29,011 bases of DNA. Source: a virus. Below the pieces are notes generated by a model, which worked only from the letters and a program-made list of their open reading frames with translations, was not told the origin of the DNA and did not search any database. Below are positions 8,416 to 17,804 of this stretch, piece by piece (position 1 is the stretch's first letter; the number at the start of each line of letters is the position of its first letter). A program made the position numbers and the translations under genes. The stretch spans positions 1 through 29,011 of IMG/VR virus record IMGVR_UViG_3300034073_004140; one strand, 5' to 3'.

Positions 8416-10869
8416 TTATACAAAAGAACCAAAATCAACTGTAAGACCGGCTGTAGGTGAAGTAAAAGATCCAAAATCAAGTTCAATGATTGCGTTATTG
8501 GAAGGTGTTATGCTATTTATCGAATCAAATCTTATTGATTGATTTATACTATTCGCTGTAATTGTTATACCAGTACCAGCTAAAAAATTTACTGTGTCTA
8601 AACCAACAGCAGTCAATCCTGGATTTGAATTTACATTCCAATATTTAAATGAAGTAATTGTATTTGCGTAATCATAAGCTGCTTGTGCTAAACTGTTTGC
8701 AGTGTTTGCTGTATCATATATGCTATTTGCATCAGTTCTTAGCAAATATTGTGGATGATCATCGTCCGTAAGGCCCGTAAGTAAACCATGATCACTCAAA
8801 GTTGCTGGTAAAGTTGTTATAGAATTAAAACTTCTTAAATCCCAAACAGAAACTAATCTTGCATTGACGCTGTTTATATAACTTGTTTTGCATTCGTAAA
8901 CAAGTTTGTATAACGGACGCATTTCAACAACAGGAAATCCCGTAAGAATCAAATCTGAGAATTGAATTCCTTCAGCATCACCTATGTTAGACCTTTGATC
9001 TTGACCAATAATACCTATAACAGGATAATTGATGTTGTTTGTTGCAACAATAAAAGTTACACCAAATTTATTGTTATCAATGTCTACGGTAGACCATGTA
9101 CCACCGCTGAATTGATTATATTGTGGTCTTGCAGATCCTTGTTTAATTGGAAAGTTAGTTGGTGTATCAATCACCCAAGCATCATTGCTTAAATAAAACA
9201 TTGGAATTCTTGCGGGGCCTTGCAAGTCTTGTTCCCATGTATTTGCTGTCGGTGTGTTTGAATGCGTGATATCAACTTGCAAATCTTCATCAAAAAACGT
9301 ACCATCCTGAATATCAATTTGAAGGTGTGTATCAAGAGAACCATCGCCATTAACTATATAATTTGTAGCACCAAAACCATTTGCAATCGCTGCACCTCTT
9401 GTACGATGCAAATATTCGTGCGTCTGCCAATCTAAAGTAATGCCGTGACGTTCATCTGCAACAAACGGCGCTGTTTGTGTATTTTGATTCCAATACACAT
9501 AAGCAACCATACAATCATCATCCCAATCAAAAAATGTTGTTCTATATTGAAGAACACCACTAGGATCAAAATAAATGTAATAAAGACCTGTTGTATTTGG
9601 TATAGTGACGGATCTGCTATTTGTAATCTGTCTTTTGATACCTTTAGTGTAAATGTAATATGATGCACTAACTGGTGATATAGTAAATGTCCTTGATACA
9701 TCATTAAATGATATAGCGGAATCTGTTCTTTCAACAATTCCCATTGGCTCTTTTGTATCAGCAAAAATTGCATTGATTGTATCAAGGAATGGTGAAGAAA
9801 TTGTTAGTGTGTCAGTGCTCGCATCAGTAGTAATAACAATATTATTGCCAGCAGCAATAGTTAATGTATCAGTATTTGAATCAGCAACTATATCATCTTG
9901 TCCTGTTACTGATATTGTTTTAAATAAAATAATTGTATTAGCATAATCATATGCCGCTTGAGCTAAAGAATTTGCGTTGTTGGCTTGGTCATATGCTGAA
10001 TTTGATGTATTCCAAATTTGATATACTGTAGTATTAACTGCATATCCAGTTAAATCAACATCAAATGTTAAAGAGTCTGCTACCGTGTCTGTTGTTATAA
10101 TTAAATTATTACCAGATACAACACTCAATGTAGCGTTTGTAGAATTCGCTGTAACTAAATCGGTATTGTTTACTAAAACATTTCTAAAAGCTGGACCACC
10201 TTCTCCTGTGCCAGTTTGTTGTATAAAAGTAAATTTTTTAGTTGCGTTGTTATAAGAAAGAACATAACCTTCTTGAATACTATCACGGTCAACATCATCT
10301 AGCCAACGAAAATTAACTTCACCACCACCAGAACTACCGCCTACAATATTTTTAGATATTATAGCATTGACTTTATTTTTGTATTGAACAACATCTTTGA
10401 GAACTAATGATTTAAAGTTTTTAAAATCTTTTTCAAATTCTTTGGTATCAGCATCTCTGCCAGAATCACCTTTATCACCTTTTTCGCCTTTATCTCCCTT
10501 TTCACCTTTTGGACCTTGAATTCCAGGAAGACCTTTGTCTCCTTTAGGACCACGTGAACCTGTCTCACCTTTCTTACCTTGCGGACCCTGGATACCTTGA
10601 GGACCTTGCTCGCCAGTATCACCTTTTTCACCAGAAAATCCACGTGGACCAATTTCGCCTCTATCACCTTTTAAAACACGAACGAGTCCTTCCTGATCAG
10701 TAGGATCTTTTATTGCACCTGATTCAACAATTGTTTTTGCGTATTCTTCTAAAGATTCTAGTCGTTTTAAAAGTTTATCAACTTCTTTTTTTGTATATGC
10801 TATAGAAGTTGCTATAGATAACGCTTCATCAATTGCTTTTACATGAAGATTACTTTTCTCCTCGCTCAT
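8416..10869 (-). CDS. Collagen-like-stalk tail fibre protein, 817 aa
   Basis: The ATG at 10869 lies inside the 3' end of the portal gene (20-base overlap), with a weak AGAAGAGA ahead of it, suggesting translational coupling. Residues 1-50 form a probable coiled coil ([19 protein letters not shown]). Residues 68-139 are 24 uninterrupted Gly-X-Y triplets, a trimeric collagen-like stalk. Then come [17 protein letters not shown], two copies of [13 protein letters not shown] with beta repeats of the [10 protein letters not shown] type, and a large central domain (about residues 350-660) including [33 protein letters not shown] and [19 protein letters not shown]. The motif [14 protein letters not shown] near residue 700 is a common fibre element. 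The family as a whole is a virion surface protein, likely a fibre attached near the neck or baseplate. The receptor is unknown. Confidence 0.8.
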   Translation of the reverse strand: MSEEKSNLHVKAIDEALSIATSIAYTKKEVDKLLKRLESLEEYAKTIVESGAIKDPTDQEGLVRVLKGDRGEIGPRGFSGEKGDTGEQGPQGIQGPQGKKGETGSRGPKGDKGLPGIQGPKGEKGDKGEKGDKGDSGRDADTKEFEKDFKNFKSLVLKDVVQYKNKVNAIISKNIVGGSSGGGEVNFRWLDDVDRDSIQEGYVLSYNNATKKFTFIQQTGTGEGGPAFRNVLVNNTDLVTANSTNATLSVVSGNNLIITTDTVADSLTFDVDLTGYAVNTTVYQIWNTSNSAYDQANNANSLAQAAYDYANTIILFKTISVTGQDDIVADSNTDTLTIAAGNNIVITTDASTDTLTISSPFLDTINAIFADTKEPMGIVERTDSAISFNDVSRTFTISPVSASYYIYTKGIKRQITNSRSVTIPNTTGLYYIYFDPSGVLQYRTTFFDWDDDCMVAYVYWNQNTQTAPFVADERHGITLDWQTHEYLHRTRGAAIANGFGATNYIVNGDGSLDTHLQIDIQDGTFFDEDLQVDITHSNTPTANTWEQDLQGPARIPMFYLSNDAWVIDTPTNFPIKQGSARPQYNQFSGGTWSTVDIDNNKFGVTFIVATNNINYPVIGIIGQDQRSNIGDAEGIQFSDLILTGFPVVEMRPLYKLVYECKTSYINSVNARLVSVWDLRSFNSITTLPATLSDHGLLTGLTDDDHPQYLLRTDANSIYDTANTANSLAQAAYDYANTITSFKYWNVNSNPGLTAVGLDTVNFLAGTGITITANSINQSIRFDSINSITPSNNAIIELDFGSFTSPTAGLTVDFGSFV
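10453..10668 (-). repeat. Collagen-like Gly-X-Y tract, 24 triplets
   Basis: Residues 68-139 of the 817-residue fibre are perfect Gly-X-Y triplets. They are rich in GPQ, GEK, GDK and GPK and therefore strongly charged, with Lys and Asp/Glu alternating. Phage collagen-like tracts form trimeric rods without hydroxyproline. The DNA repeat is imperfect, with 9-bp periodicity. Confidence 0.9.
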
Positions 10870-12508
10870 TTCTTGTCTCTTCTGTTAATGTATCAAAAAA
10901 TCTAGTCATAGATTTTGCTAAATCTTTTTGGTCACTATCATCAAATTTTCTAGATTCTAGATTTTCTTTTTTTACACTCACAACGACTTCTTGAGGAGGT
11001 GGCGGTGAAGGTGGTGGAGGTTGAACTGGCTCCATCGGTTCATCTTCCATATTTGCTTTATCTTCTTCCATTTCTTTGTCCATATCTTTGATTTCATCTT
11101 CAGATTGACGAAGAATGTTCTTACGAATATAAGCAACGGAAAAATATTTACCTACATACGGATCAATTTCACCGAGCAGTCCAAGTCTATCTTTCATAAT
11201 TTCAGATTGTTTCAGTTCTACAAAATAAGAATCAGAAATGAAATCATAATTGATTTCTTCTTTGAGTTGAAGCCATTCTGCCCTTGTGCATATACCCTTA
11301 AGAAGTAATTGTGTTTCTAAAAGTTTATCAAATAAATGTGTAAAACGCAAGCGCAGTCTTGAAACAAATTTTGAAAACTTGATTTCATCTCTAGAGATTT
11401 CACTTGCACGACCTAAAGAGAAACCTTGATCCGATTCTAATCTTGAAATTGGTACGTTCAATGATTTATAAAGTTTCTTTTGAAAGTATAGAACGTCTTC
11501 AATCTCACCTAGATTTTGACCAGCAGGAAGCGTTGTAATTTCTGTACCTTTACCACCTTCTCTACGTGGCAACCAGAAATCTTCAAGCATTGTTTGAAAT
11601 CTTCTATCATCACGAATTTCACCAGTTTGTGCATCATAGACAAGTTTGTTCTTGTATTTTTGCATAATCTCACGGAGATATTGCTCTGCTTTTATTTTAG
11701 GTAAATTACCGACATCGATATAAAAAATTCTTCGTTCAGGTGCTCTTGAGATTCTGTAAATGACTGTAGCATCTTCAAGCATTCTTAACTGATTCAGTGG
11801 CTTGATTGCCTTATGTAGATGTGATATAACAACTTTACCATCTTTATCAAACTGACCGCAATGAACATAGCAAATGGAATCTGCTGCTATCTTAAGACCT
11901 TGTGCACCATCTTTTGCAAAACCTTTGTCTGAAAAAATATAATACTCATTTGGTTTAGTATAAATTTGTGCAATACCAGTTGTATCTTTCTTCTTTACTG
12001 ACTCACGGACTTTGCGAATCTTTCTTGGATCAATGTAACGAATCTCACGAAGACCTGAGCGTGGAGATTTTTCATCAATAATCATGTGATAGTATAATCG
12101 TCCATCAATGTACCAGCGTCGAAAAATGTCATAGCCCATATTATTGAAATCAAGAAGTTTCATAATGTGTGTATATTCATCACGAATTTTCTTTTTGATT
12201 GATTCTGGCTGTTTAAGTTCGTCCAGTACAATTTCAACAGGATACTTATGTTCTTCGTATACAATCGCTTCGTTAACTATATCATCAATCGCTAAATCAC
12301 ACTCTGGCTGCATAGCCATTTCACGATACTTATTGATGAGTTCAGAGTCGGAACGTATTTGACCTTCTAAGTCAACATATGTACCATAGATTCCGCCTGC
12401 TGATATTGCAACAGCACCATCATCTTCCGCTTTAGGCACAAATGATTGTACTTGTGATTGTTCTGGCTCATCTTTTCCAATTTTAAAACCAAATAAACGA
12501 ATTGCCAT
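10850..12508 (-). CDS. 20: Portal vertex protein (T4 gp20 homologue), 552 aa
   Basis: This is the dodecameric portal through which DNA enters the capsid and on which the neck assembles. The sequence shows the gp20 signature blocks: [18 protein letters not shown] near residues 74-91, [77 protein letters not shown] and [16 protein letters not shown]. The length is close to T4 gp20 (524 aa). The C-terminus adds a polyproline stretch (about residues 496-505) and a charged tail ending in [10 protein letters not shown]. Its start has AGAGAG five to twelve bases upstream. A U-tracted hairpin lies just upstream of it, behind the second tube gene. Position after gp19 matches T4 order, but the next gene is a fibre rather than a prohead gene. 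Confidence 0.95.
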   Translation of the reverse strand: MAIRLFGFKIGKDEPEQSQVQSFVPKAEDDGAVAISAGGIYGTYVDLEGQIRSDSELINKYREMAMQPECDLAIDDIVNEAIVYEEHKYPVEIVLDELKQPESIKKKIRDEYTHIMKLLDFNNMGYDIFRRWYIDGRLYYHMIIDEKSPRSGLREIRYIDPRKIRKVRESVKKKDTTGIAQIYTKPNEYYIFSDKGFAKDGAQGLKIAADSICYVHCGQFDKDGKVVISHLHKAIKPLNQLRMLEDATVIYRISRAPERRIFYIDVGNLPKIKAEQYLREIMQKYKNKLVYDAQTGEIRDDRRFQTMLEDFWLPRREGGKGTEITTLPAGQNLGEIEDVLYFQKKLYKSLNVPISRLESDQGFSLGRASEISRDEIKFSKFVSRLRLRFTHLFDKLLETQLLLKGICTRAEWLQLKEEINYDFISDSYFVELKQSEIMKDRLGLLGEIDPYVGKYFSVAYIRKNILRQSEDEIKDMDKEMEEDKANMEDEPMEPVQPPPPSPPPPQEVVVSVKKENLESRKFDDSDQKDLAKSMTRFFDTLTEETRNERGEK

Positions 12509-12522
12509 TTAAGTCTCTCTTT

Positions 12523-12549
12523 AAAATGAAAAGGGGCGTAATAGCCCCT
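12523..12549 (-). terminator. Intrinsic terminator-like hairpin between tube 2 and portal genes
   Basis: Read on the minus strand: AGGGGC, loop TATTAC, GCCCCT, followed by a U-rich tail (TTTT CA TTTT). The six-pair stem is perfect and GC-rich in an AT-rich setting. It is 56 bases downstream of the second tail-tube stop and 15 bases upstream of the portal start codon, so it could end or attenuate the tail transcript, or mark an mRNA processing site. Confidence 0.7.
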
Positions 12550-12566
12550 CTTGTGAATAACTATTA

Positions 12567-12587
12567 CGCAACTATTTATTCGTTGCG
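12567..12587 (-). promoter_or_regulatory. Hairpin with late-promoter-like AATAAATA in its loop
   Basis: The inverted repeat CGCAAC...GTTGCG (12567-12572 with 12582-12587) encloses a nine-base loop. The loop contains AATAAATA on the minus strand, one base off the T4 late box. It lies in the same intergenic region as the terminator-like hairpin. It could be a weak late promoter for the portal gene or just an RNA hairpin. The sequence cannot decide. Confidence 0.35.
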
Positions 12588-12604
12588 AAAAGTTTCTTAT
12601 AACA

Positions 12605-13201
12605 TCATACCGATGCCGCTGAATTTACTTCAGTTTCATCTGAAATTGAACCATTACTTACAGCCGTCAATGAATGATACTGGAATGTAACTGTAAATTC
12701 AGAAATTGTATCAGATGAATCATAAGATAAATCAATAGCGCCAATATCCGTAGGAAAACATTCAAATAATTGATATGATCTGGAAACTGTATTATCTTGT
12801 TTTAAATGATCAACTCTTAAATCAACCATATAATCAAAACCAGATGATCCTGTTGGTCTAATTGCTTCATTATCATAGTTATTTAATTTGATGTAGCTTA
12901 CCCATTGATTGAATAATCCTCTAAGTGTATGAGCATCGTCAGAAATAAATGTTGCTGTCCAGTCTGCAAACGTTCTATCTCCAGGAACTTTAATTCTTCT
13001 ACCACCACGATAAGGAACTTCAATAACACCTAATGTGAATGCTGGTATCGCTGCTGATTTACATAGATATTTTGCTCTATTGGCCGCTGATATAATATTT
13101 ACACCAACACTTGAAGGCCATAAAAAAGTAATTTCAAATAGATTTGGTCTAGCACCAATTCCTAACTGTTCTTTTAAATTTGAAATCGTCGATAGTGCCA
13201 T
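12605..13201 (-). CDS. Second tail tube protein paralogue (gp19-like), 198 aa
   Basis: It is clearly paralogous to the preceding gp19. Shared blocks are LGIGARPNLFEI vs LGAGSRPNLFLV, RGGRRIKVPGDRTFADWT vs VGGRRLKMGGDRQFAEWT, and CFPTDIGAIDLSYDSSDTIS vs CWPSDISSIDLSFDTTDTVE, followed by EFTVTFQY vs EFTVTWSY. It differs in an N-terminal insertion (VGVNIISAANRAKYLCKS) and a longer Ser-rich C-terminus. T4 uses gp19 for the tube and the gp19-like gp54 as tube initiator, so this copy may be an alternative tube subunit, initiator or cap. Which of these is unknown. The start has AAAAGGAAAA upstream, 15 bases behind the gp19 stop. Confidence 0.85.
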   Translation of the reverse strand: MALSTISNLKEQLGIGARPNLFEITFLWPSSVGVNIISAANRAKYLCKSAAIPAFTLGVIEVPYRGGRRIKVPGDRTFADWTATFISDDAHTLRGLFNQWVSYIKLNNYDNEAIRPTGSSGFDYMVDLRVDHLKQDNTVSRSYQLFECFPTDIGAIDLSYDSSDTISEFTVTFQYHSLTAVSNGSISDETEVNSAASV

Positions 13202-13216
13202 TTTATTTTCCTTTTA

Positions 13217-13774
13217 TTATAAATTTATATTAGCTTCATCGCCTACGAGATAATAATCGTAAGACCAAGTAACTGTAAATTCTTCGACGGTATCTGTTGT
13301 ATCAAAAGACAGATCAATAGATGATATATCGCTGGGCCAACAATTAATTAATTTATACTCAGCATTTGGCCCAACAGAATTACCATCGGCATCTAATTGA
13401 AATATTTCAACGGTGCCTGAAACGAGAGTTCCTGTTCCAACTGTTCTATTGCCCACAGAAGGTAAATTGTAATTAGTTTTGGATATTGTTGATTGCCATT
13501 CCTCAAATCTTGATCGAATGTAAAAATTTTCGTCATTGAGTACCGTTGTTGTCCACTCAGCAAACTGTCTATCACCACCCATTTTTAATCTTCTACCACC
13601 TACCGTTGCAACTTCAATTAATCCAACGGTTGCTGATGGTAGAGATGCTGAACGGCAAACATATTCAAATCCAGTAAAAGTGAACGCTGCTGGTGGATTA
13701 ACTTTGACAAGAAACAGGTTCGGACGTGAACCTGCTCCTAATGCCTCCCTAAACGCTTGAATTGTAAATGCCAT
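13217..13774 (-). CDS. 19: Tail tube protein (T4 gp19 homologue), 185 aa
   Basis: This is the major subunit of the inner tail tube, stacked as hexameric rings inside the sheath. The N-terminal FREALGAGSRPNLFLVKV, the central GGRRLKMGGDRQFAEWTTT and the C-terminal CWPSDISSIDLSFDTTDTVE then EFTVTWSYDYY are the T4-type tube signatures. The length (185) is near T4 gp19 (163). It lies 27 bases after the sheath gene with a strong AAAGGAGA ribosome binding site. I assign it as gp19 rather than the next copy because it follows gp18 directly and is the shorter, more canonical of the two. Confidence 0.92.
   Translation of the reverse strand: MAFTIQAFREALGAGSRPNLFLVKVNPPAAFTFTGFEYVCRSASLPSATVGLIEVATVGGRRLKMGGDRQFAEWTTTVLNDENFYIRSRFEEWQSTISKTNYNLPSVGNRTVGTGTLVSGTVEIFQLDADGNSVGPNAEYKLINCWPSDISSIDLSFDTTDTVEEFTVTWSYDYYLVGDEANINL
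13222..13229 (-). promoter_or_regulatory. Possible late promoter box TATAAATT
   Basis: The minus strand reads TATAAATT, one mismatch from the T4 late box. It sits at the very end of the gp19 gene, 20 bases ahead of the second tube gene. It overlaps coding sequence, so it may be chance in AT-rich DNA. If real it would let the two tube proteins be expressed at different levels. Confidence 0.25.
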
Positions 13775-13801
13775 ATTGTTTCTCCTTTACTCTATTTCTA
13801 T

Positions 13802-15691
13802 TTAAGCGCCAATTTCAGCGAAAGCGGCTGCACCTCTAACAGAAACAAAGTTCAATTGAATGAAGTTGACTGATCCAATTGGTTGTACAAAGATATCAGC
13901 AACAAATCCATTTGAATTTACAATGTCTTCAGTGTTATTTGTTTCATTACATATAACTCTGAAATCAACAATACCACGTCTTGCTTGAACACTTCTTAGA
14001 TATGGTGTTACAAGATTAACAAACGTTGATCTTGTTGTTGCATCATTTTGATCGAATAGAATACTTTCAGCAGTAGCAGTAATTGTTTTCTGAAGTTCAA
14101 TAAACAATTTACGAACGTTAATTCGATTGAGTGATTGATTCTTTGTAATAAATGTTTTGTCACCATATAAAACTGTGCCACGACCAACTTTATTGAGTAC
14201 AGCATTTACTGAGATTTTATATAGCGCATCTCTATCTGTTGGGCTTGGATTGTAAGCAAGTTTTACAACATTTGAAATAACGCCATTTGTTGTTCCTGCT
14301 GGTGAAAGCCAAGGATCTCTTGTACCATCGTTACGTGCAATAACTCCAGCAATATCTGGATTTAATGGAACATAAACGTATGTATCGTTATATCTATCGT
14401 ATTGATATTTCCAGCCTGTATCAGCAAAGCCGTATGTAGAACGTGTGATTCCACCAAACCATGTTTCAAGATTTGCAAGTGGACTTGGCACGTTTACAAC
14501 ATATGATTTTGGTGGTGAGAACGTAACGATAGCATCTTTTCTGATTTCAGCAATGTCTGAAATTAAAGAATTAATAACGGTATTTGATGACTGACCAGCA
14601 ATTATAACGCTAACTTCAACAGATTCTTTACTTTCGAATTTATCGTAGCCTGAAAGTCTTTCTGTGTCGCCAATGTCTGTGCCATCTGCACCGCCACTTA
14701 AACTAAAATTGATTGTATTTGAATTTCTACCAAATGCACCTGCATTGATAAGTGAAGTGCCCCATGCAGTAGCAGAATCAGGATTTGTATTTGTTGAATC
14801 ATGCCCTACCCAGTAAATATACTGTGAACGTGCGTTAATTACATCTTTATAATAATTTGTACCGCCGTCTGGTGAACGTGCATCAACACCTTTTGAAAGA
14901 CCTTCGTATTTTTCTAAAACAAGACCAATTGTTCCTGTGATTGCAGCATCTTCATCAACAACTGCTACGTGAAGTTCATCATACAATGCATTTGCTGAGG
15001 CTGCACTAGCTGAAGTACCTGGTGCTGCTGCGAATTCATCGTAATATTCCCAACGACGTTTTCCTGTTACGCCTGTTAATGTCACAGGATACGCTGAAGT
15101 GAGCGTGAAATGTGTAGTATTAGTAATCGAAGCAACTTTAATTGAACGACCTTCACATACGAAATAGTCTCCAACTCTCATTTCAGTGTTTGCTGCTGAA
15201 CTTGTTCCTACAACTAAAGTGGATGCTGCTGTAGTGGCATAAGTTCCAGAAAGGTCGCTTTGCCAAGCATTTGCTGATGAACATACGGAAACTTTAAGTG
15301 AATTGCCTAATGCGCCTGGATACTTAGCAATCCATAATCCATTATTAAATGATGTCGTATTATTATAATCGTCAATATTTTCAACAAGCGTGGCTGAGCC
15401 AGTAGACACTGCATTAAATGCTGTAGTGGTATTCGCTGCTCTAACTACATAGAGATTTCCAGTATAATTTAGAAAGTTACCGGCACAAAGAAAATCAACG
15501 ATACAGTTTGAATTTGGCTTACCAAATTTTGTTGCCAATTCATTTTCACTTGTAATTTGAGTGACTTCGTTCACTGGACCCCAACGGAATTGTCCCGTAA
15601 AGGCACCAGCAACAGTACCAGTAGATGGCGCTACGGAAGTAAAGTCTCTTTCAGTAACCTTTACTCCAGGTGAAACTAGACTGATTGCCAT
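13802..15691 (-). CDS. 18: Contractile tail sheath protein (T4 gp18 homologue), 629 aa
   Basis: This is the sheath subunit whose helical array contracts to drive the tube through the host envelope. The N-terminus (SLVSPGVKVTERDFTSVAPS, then TGQFRWGPVNEVTQI) and the C-terminal domain (TPYLRSVQARRGIVDFRVIC, NSNGFVADIFVQPIGSVNFI, FVSVRGAAAFAEIGA) are typical of T4-like sheath proteins. The length is close to T4 gp18 (659 aa). The middle, about residues 130-300, is the variable protruding region. The start has AAGGAGA eleven bases upstream, and a perfect late promoter stands in the 69-base gap after the terminase gene. Confidence 0.95.
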   Translation of the reverse strand: MAISLVSPGVKVTERDFTSVAPSTGTVAGAFTGQFRWGPVNEVTQITSENELATKFGKPNSNCIVDFLCAGNFLNYTGNLYVVRAANTTTAFNAVSTGSATLVENIDDYNNTTSFNNGLWIAKYPGALGNSLKVSVCSSANAWQSDLSGTYATTAASTLVVGTSSAANTEMRVGDYFVCEGRSIKVASITNTTHFTLTSAYPVTLTGVTGKRRWEYYDEFAAAPGTSASAASANALYDELHVAVVDEDAAITGTIGLVLEKYEGLSKGVDARSPDGGTNYYKDVINARSQYIYWVGHDSTNTNPDSATAWGTSLINAGAFGRNSNTINFSLSGGADGTDIGDTERLSGYDKFESKESVEVSVIIAGQSSNTVINSLISDIAEIRKDAIVTFSPPKSYVVNVPSPLANLETWFGGITRSTYGFADTGWKYQYDRYNDTYVYVPLNPDIAGVIARNDGTRDPWLSPAGTTNGVISNVVKLAYNPSPTDRDALYKISVNAVLNKVGRGTVLYGDKTFITKNQSLNRINVRKLFIELQKTITATAESILFDQNDATTRSTFVNLVTPYLRSVQARRGIVDFRVICNETNNTEDIVNSNGFVADIFVQPIGSVNFIQLNFVSVRGAAAFAEIGA

Positions 15692-15740
15692 TTATATTCT
15701 CCTTGTTATAATGATATTCAATCTTGCGATTTGTTTATTT

Positions 15741-15748
15741 TATTTATA
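15741..15748 (-). promoter_or_regulatory. T4-type late promoter box TATAAATA (for gp18)
   Basis: An exact TATAAATA on the minus strand, 50 bases ahead of the sheath start and outside any coding sequence. It is bracketed by TTGCG (upstream side) and CGCAA (downstream side), a five-base inverted repeat. Placement of a strong late promoter before the most abundant tail protein fits T4-like regulation. Confidence 0.8.
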
Positions 15749-15760
15749 AAAAACGCAATT

Positions 15761-17404
15761 TTATAATCTGAAGAAGTCTTTTTCTCGCCTTTCCAAGTCT
15801 CTATCTATTTCCCAAAGTTGACCGGAACCATCAACAATTCTATCTTCATCGTGGCCATCATTAATAATTCCAAATGGAGTGACTTCATCCTCGATTGCTT
15901 TCATTCTTTGTTCGTACAATTCTTTTCTTATATTGGTATTTGTTAGTTCTTTAAAATATGGATTGGTTGTAAGCCAAGAAAAGAGCACCAGTGGCATGAC
16001 TAAATCATCATGATAGCCTTCGTCTGCACTGTAACTATTTTTTCGTTCAATAAATGTTGAAATTTCCGCAATGGTATCCGCATCTTGAATCAGCATTTTC
16101 TTGCCTTCAACAAGCGATTTAAAATTCATACAGCCAATCCGTTTGACTTTTTTATCTGTATTCACGCCCAATTGTGTCTTACCACCACCAAATCCACCCG
16201 AAACAACTTGACCCTGTGGTGTTCGATTGACGAATATAATGTTCTCATATTCATATTCACTATGTAGAATTTCTGCTACTTGCTCTGAAGTGTTGGTTTC
16301 AATGAGTACCCAAGCACTGTTATATTCTTTAGCAACTTTATAAATCATAGAAGGGTATAATAGTGGACTGATTGTATTGTCTCTGAATTTACCAACTTGA
16401 CGATAAGGCATTTCAGTTACATCAAGCACTGTAAATGCTGAATAGTCTCCACCGACACCTTTTGCAACATCGGCAACCAACACATAAGAATGATCACGTT
16501 CTACTTTATCATAAACATCTAAACCATCTTTACTGTAAATTGGACTACCTGCTGACATCTGTGCTATAGAATCTGCATCAATTAATGTCAGACTTGATCC
16601 TAAGAATGCACAAAGAATCTCTTGGTTAAACTTAAGATTACCCAACTGTCTACGCTGTTCTTCAGCCCATTTCTCATCACGCCCAGGTATCTTCCAGTAT
16701 GGTATAAACAATGGTACAAAATCGTTTCTCTTCTTTTCAGCATCGTTCCAGAATTTCCAGAAGTGGTTGTATCCAAGAGGTGTAGAAGATAGTAGAATTT
16801 TGGTTGTAGAACCAGCAGAAATGGTTGGTGAAACTGCTGTAAAGAATTCTTCTGCTATATTATTTGGTATAATTGCTGTTTCGTCAACATACAATAAATT
16901 AACAGACTTACCACGAATACCCTGGCGACTTGTTGCTGCTGTGAAAACAATCGATCCATTTTCAAGTGCAATGTCACCTTTGTTCCATGTCTTGACGCCT
17001 TGCTGCAACCATTGCGGAAGGTGTTCGTACATAAGTTGATAACGTGATAAAACTTCTCTTGCTGCTGTTGCTTTGTTTGCAAGGATTGCTACAGTTTTGC
17101 TGCCCTGAAAAAGTGTGTACCAAAGAATATATGCAGCCGAAGTTGTAGTCTTTCCTTGCTGCCGTGGCTCCATCAGAATGACTTTCCGGTTGTTATGGAT
17201 TATATCCAGTTTTTCTTTCTGACAATCGTAAAGATTGAACGGCTGCAAACCATAATCTAATGTTACAATTTTACAATATTTTTCAATAAAGTAAATGTAA
17301 TCCTCTGAACACTTAATATATTCTTCGATGTTCTCTTTTGTAAACGGTACTGAAACACCCGCTGCTTTGAGGAGCGGATTTCCTAAATAAATTTTCTTAG
17401 CCAT
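15761..17404 (-). CDS. 17: Terminase large subunit, DNA packaging motor and nuclease (T4 gp17), 547 aa
   Basis: This is the ATPase/nuclease that packages DNA into the prohead through the portal. The ATPase half shows Walker A EPRQQGKTT (residues 79-87), Walker B LLYVDET (170-176) with the catalytic Glu at 175, and the coupling motif SSTP (206-209). The nuclease half has the RNase H-like acidic triad in ADVAKGVGGDYSAF (Asp312), LIETN (Glu369) and YHDDLVMP (Asp466/467). It is somewhat shorter than T4 gp17 (610 aa). The start overlaps the end of gp16 by eight bases, giving translational coupling. All key residues are present, so it should be active. Confidence 0.97.
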   Translation of the reverse strand: MAKKIYLGNPLLKAAGVSVPFTKENIEEYIKCSEDYIYFIEKYCKIVTLDYGLQPFNLYDCQKEKLDIIHNNRKVILMEPRQQGKTTTSAAYILWYTLFQGSKTVAILANKATAAREVLSRYQLMYEHLPQWLQQGVKTWNKGDIALENGSIVFTAATSRQGIRGKSVNLLYVDETAIIPNNIAEEFFTAVSPTISAGSTTKILLSSTPLGYNHFWKFWNDAEKKRNDFVPLFIPYWKIPGRDEKWAEEQRRQLGNLKFNQEILCAFLGSSLTLIDADSIAQMSAGSPIYSKDGLDVYDKVERDHSYVLVADVAKGVGGDYSAFTVLDVTEMPYRQVGKFRDNTISPLLYPSMIYKVAKEYNSAWVLIETNTSEQVAEILHSEYEYENIIFVNRTPQGQVVSGGFGGGKTQLGVNTDKKVKRIGCMNFKSLVEGKKMLIQDADTIAEISTFIERKNSYSADEGYHDDLVMPLVLFSWLTTNPYFKELTNTNIRKELYEQRMKAIEDEVTPFGIINDGHDEDRIVDGSGQLWEIDRDLERREKDFFRL

Positions 17405-17804
17405 TACCTTTGAGCAATTTCTGTAACTCTGCTGTACTACCTACAAATAAAGCGTTGGTTACATGACTTGGTTGCTTGTCTTCTTCTTTGTGTTTGATTT
17501 CTTTGACTTTCTTAGAAAGTTCTAATAAATCTTTATTTGTTTCTGCTAATGTTTTGATAAGTTGACCGACAACTTCAAATGCTCTTGGAGATTCTACGTC
17601 TTTGGCCAAATAAAGAGCATCTTCCATAGCCTCTTTACCACGTTCAATAAAATGGCGAAGATTGTCCCGAGCATATTCAAAATCATCGTCAATAGAATCA
17701 TTCTGTTTTTCCATAATAGATGCGACAGGATATTCTTTAGGGCTATTTTCAATATAAGGTATATCCAATGCATCGCTTAATTTTTTGTCTACGGGAGTTT
17801 TCAT
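17397..17804 (-). CDS. 16: Terminase small subunit (T4 gp16 homologue), 135 aa
   Basis: This is the small packaging protein that recognises DNA and stimulates the gp17 ATPase. It shows the gp16 pattern: a central helical region (RDNLRHFIERGKEAMEDALY), SPRAFEVVGQLIKTLAETNK, LLELSKKVKEIKH, and the C-terminal VTNALFVGSTAELQKLL, which corresponds to the NATVFMGSPTELM segment of T4 gp16. It is slightly shorter than T4 gp16 (164 aa). It overlaps gp15 by an ATGA junction and gp17 by eight bases. Identification rests on these segments plus its position between gp15 and gp17. Confidence 0.93.
   Translation of the reverse strand: MKTPVDKKLSDALDIPYIENSPKEYPVASIMEKQNDSIDDDFEYARDNLRHFIERGKEAMEDALYLAKDVESPRAFEVVGQLIKTLAETNKDLLELSKKVKEIKHKEEDKQPSHVTNALFVGSTAELQKLLKGNG

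Noticed and set aside
8514-8521. GATAAATA on the minus strand ahead of the 373-residue gene
   Set aside because: One mismatch from the late box, inside coding sequence and more than 100 bases from the start. Expected by chance in AT-rich DNA.
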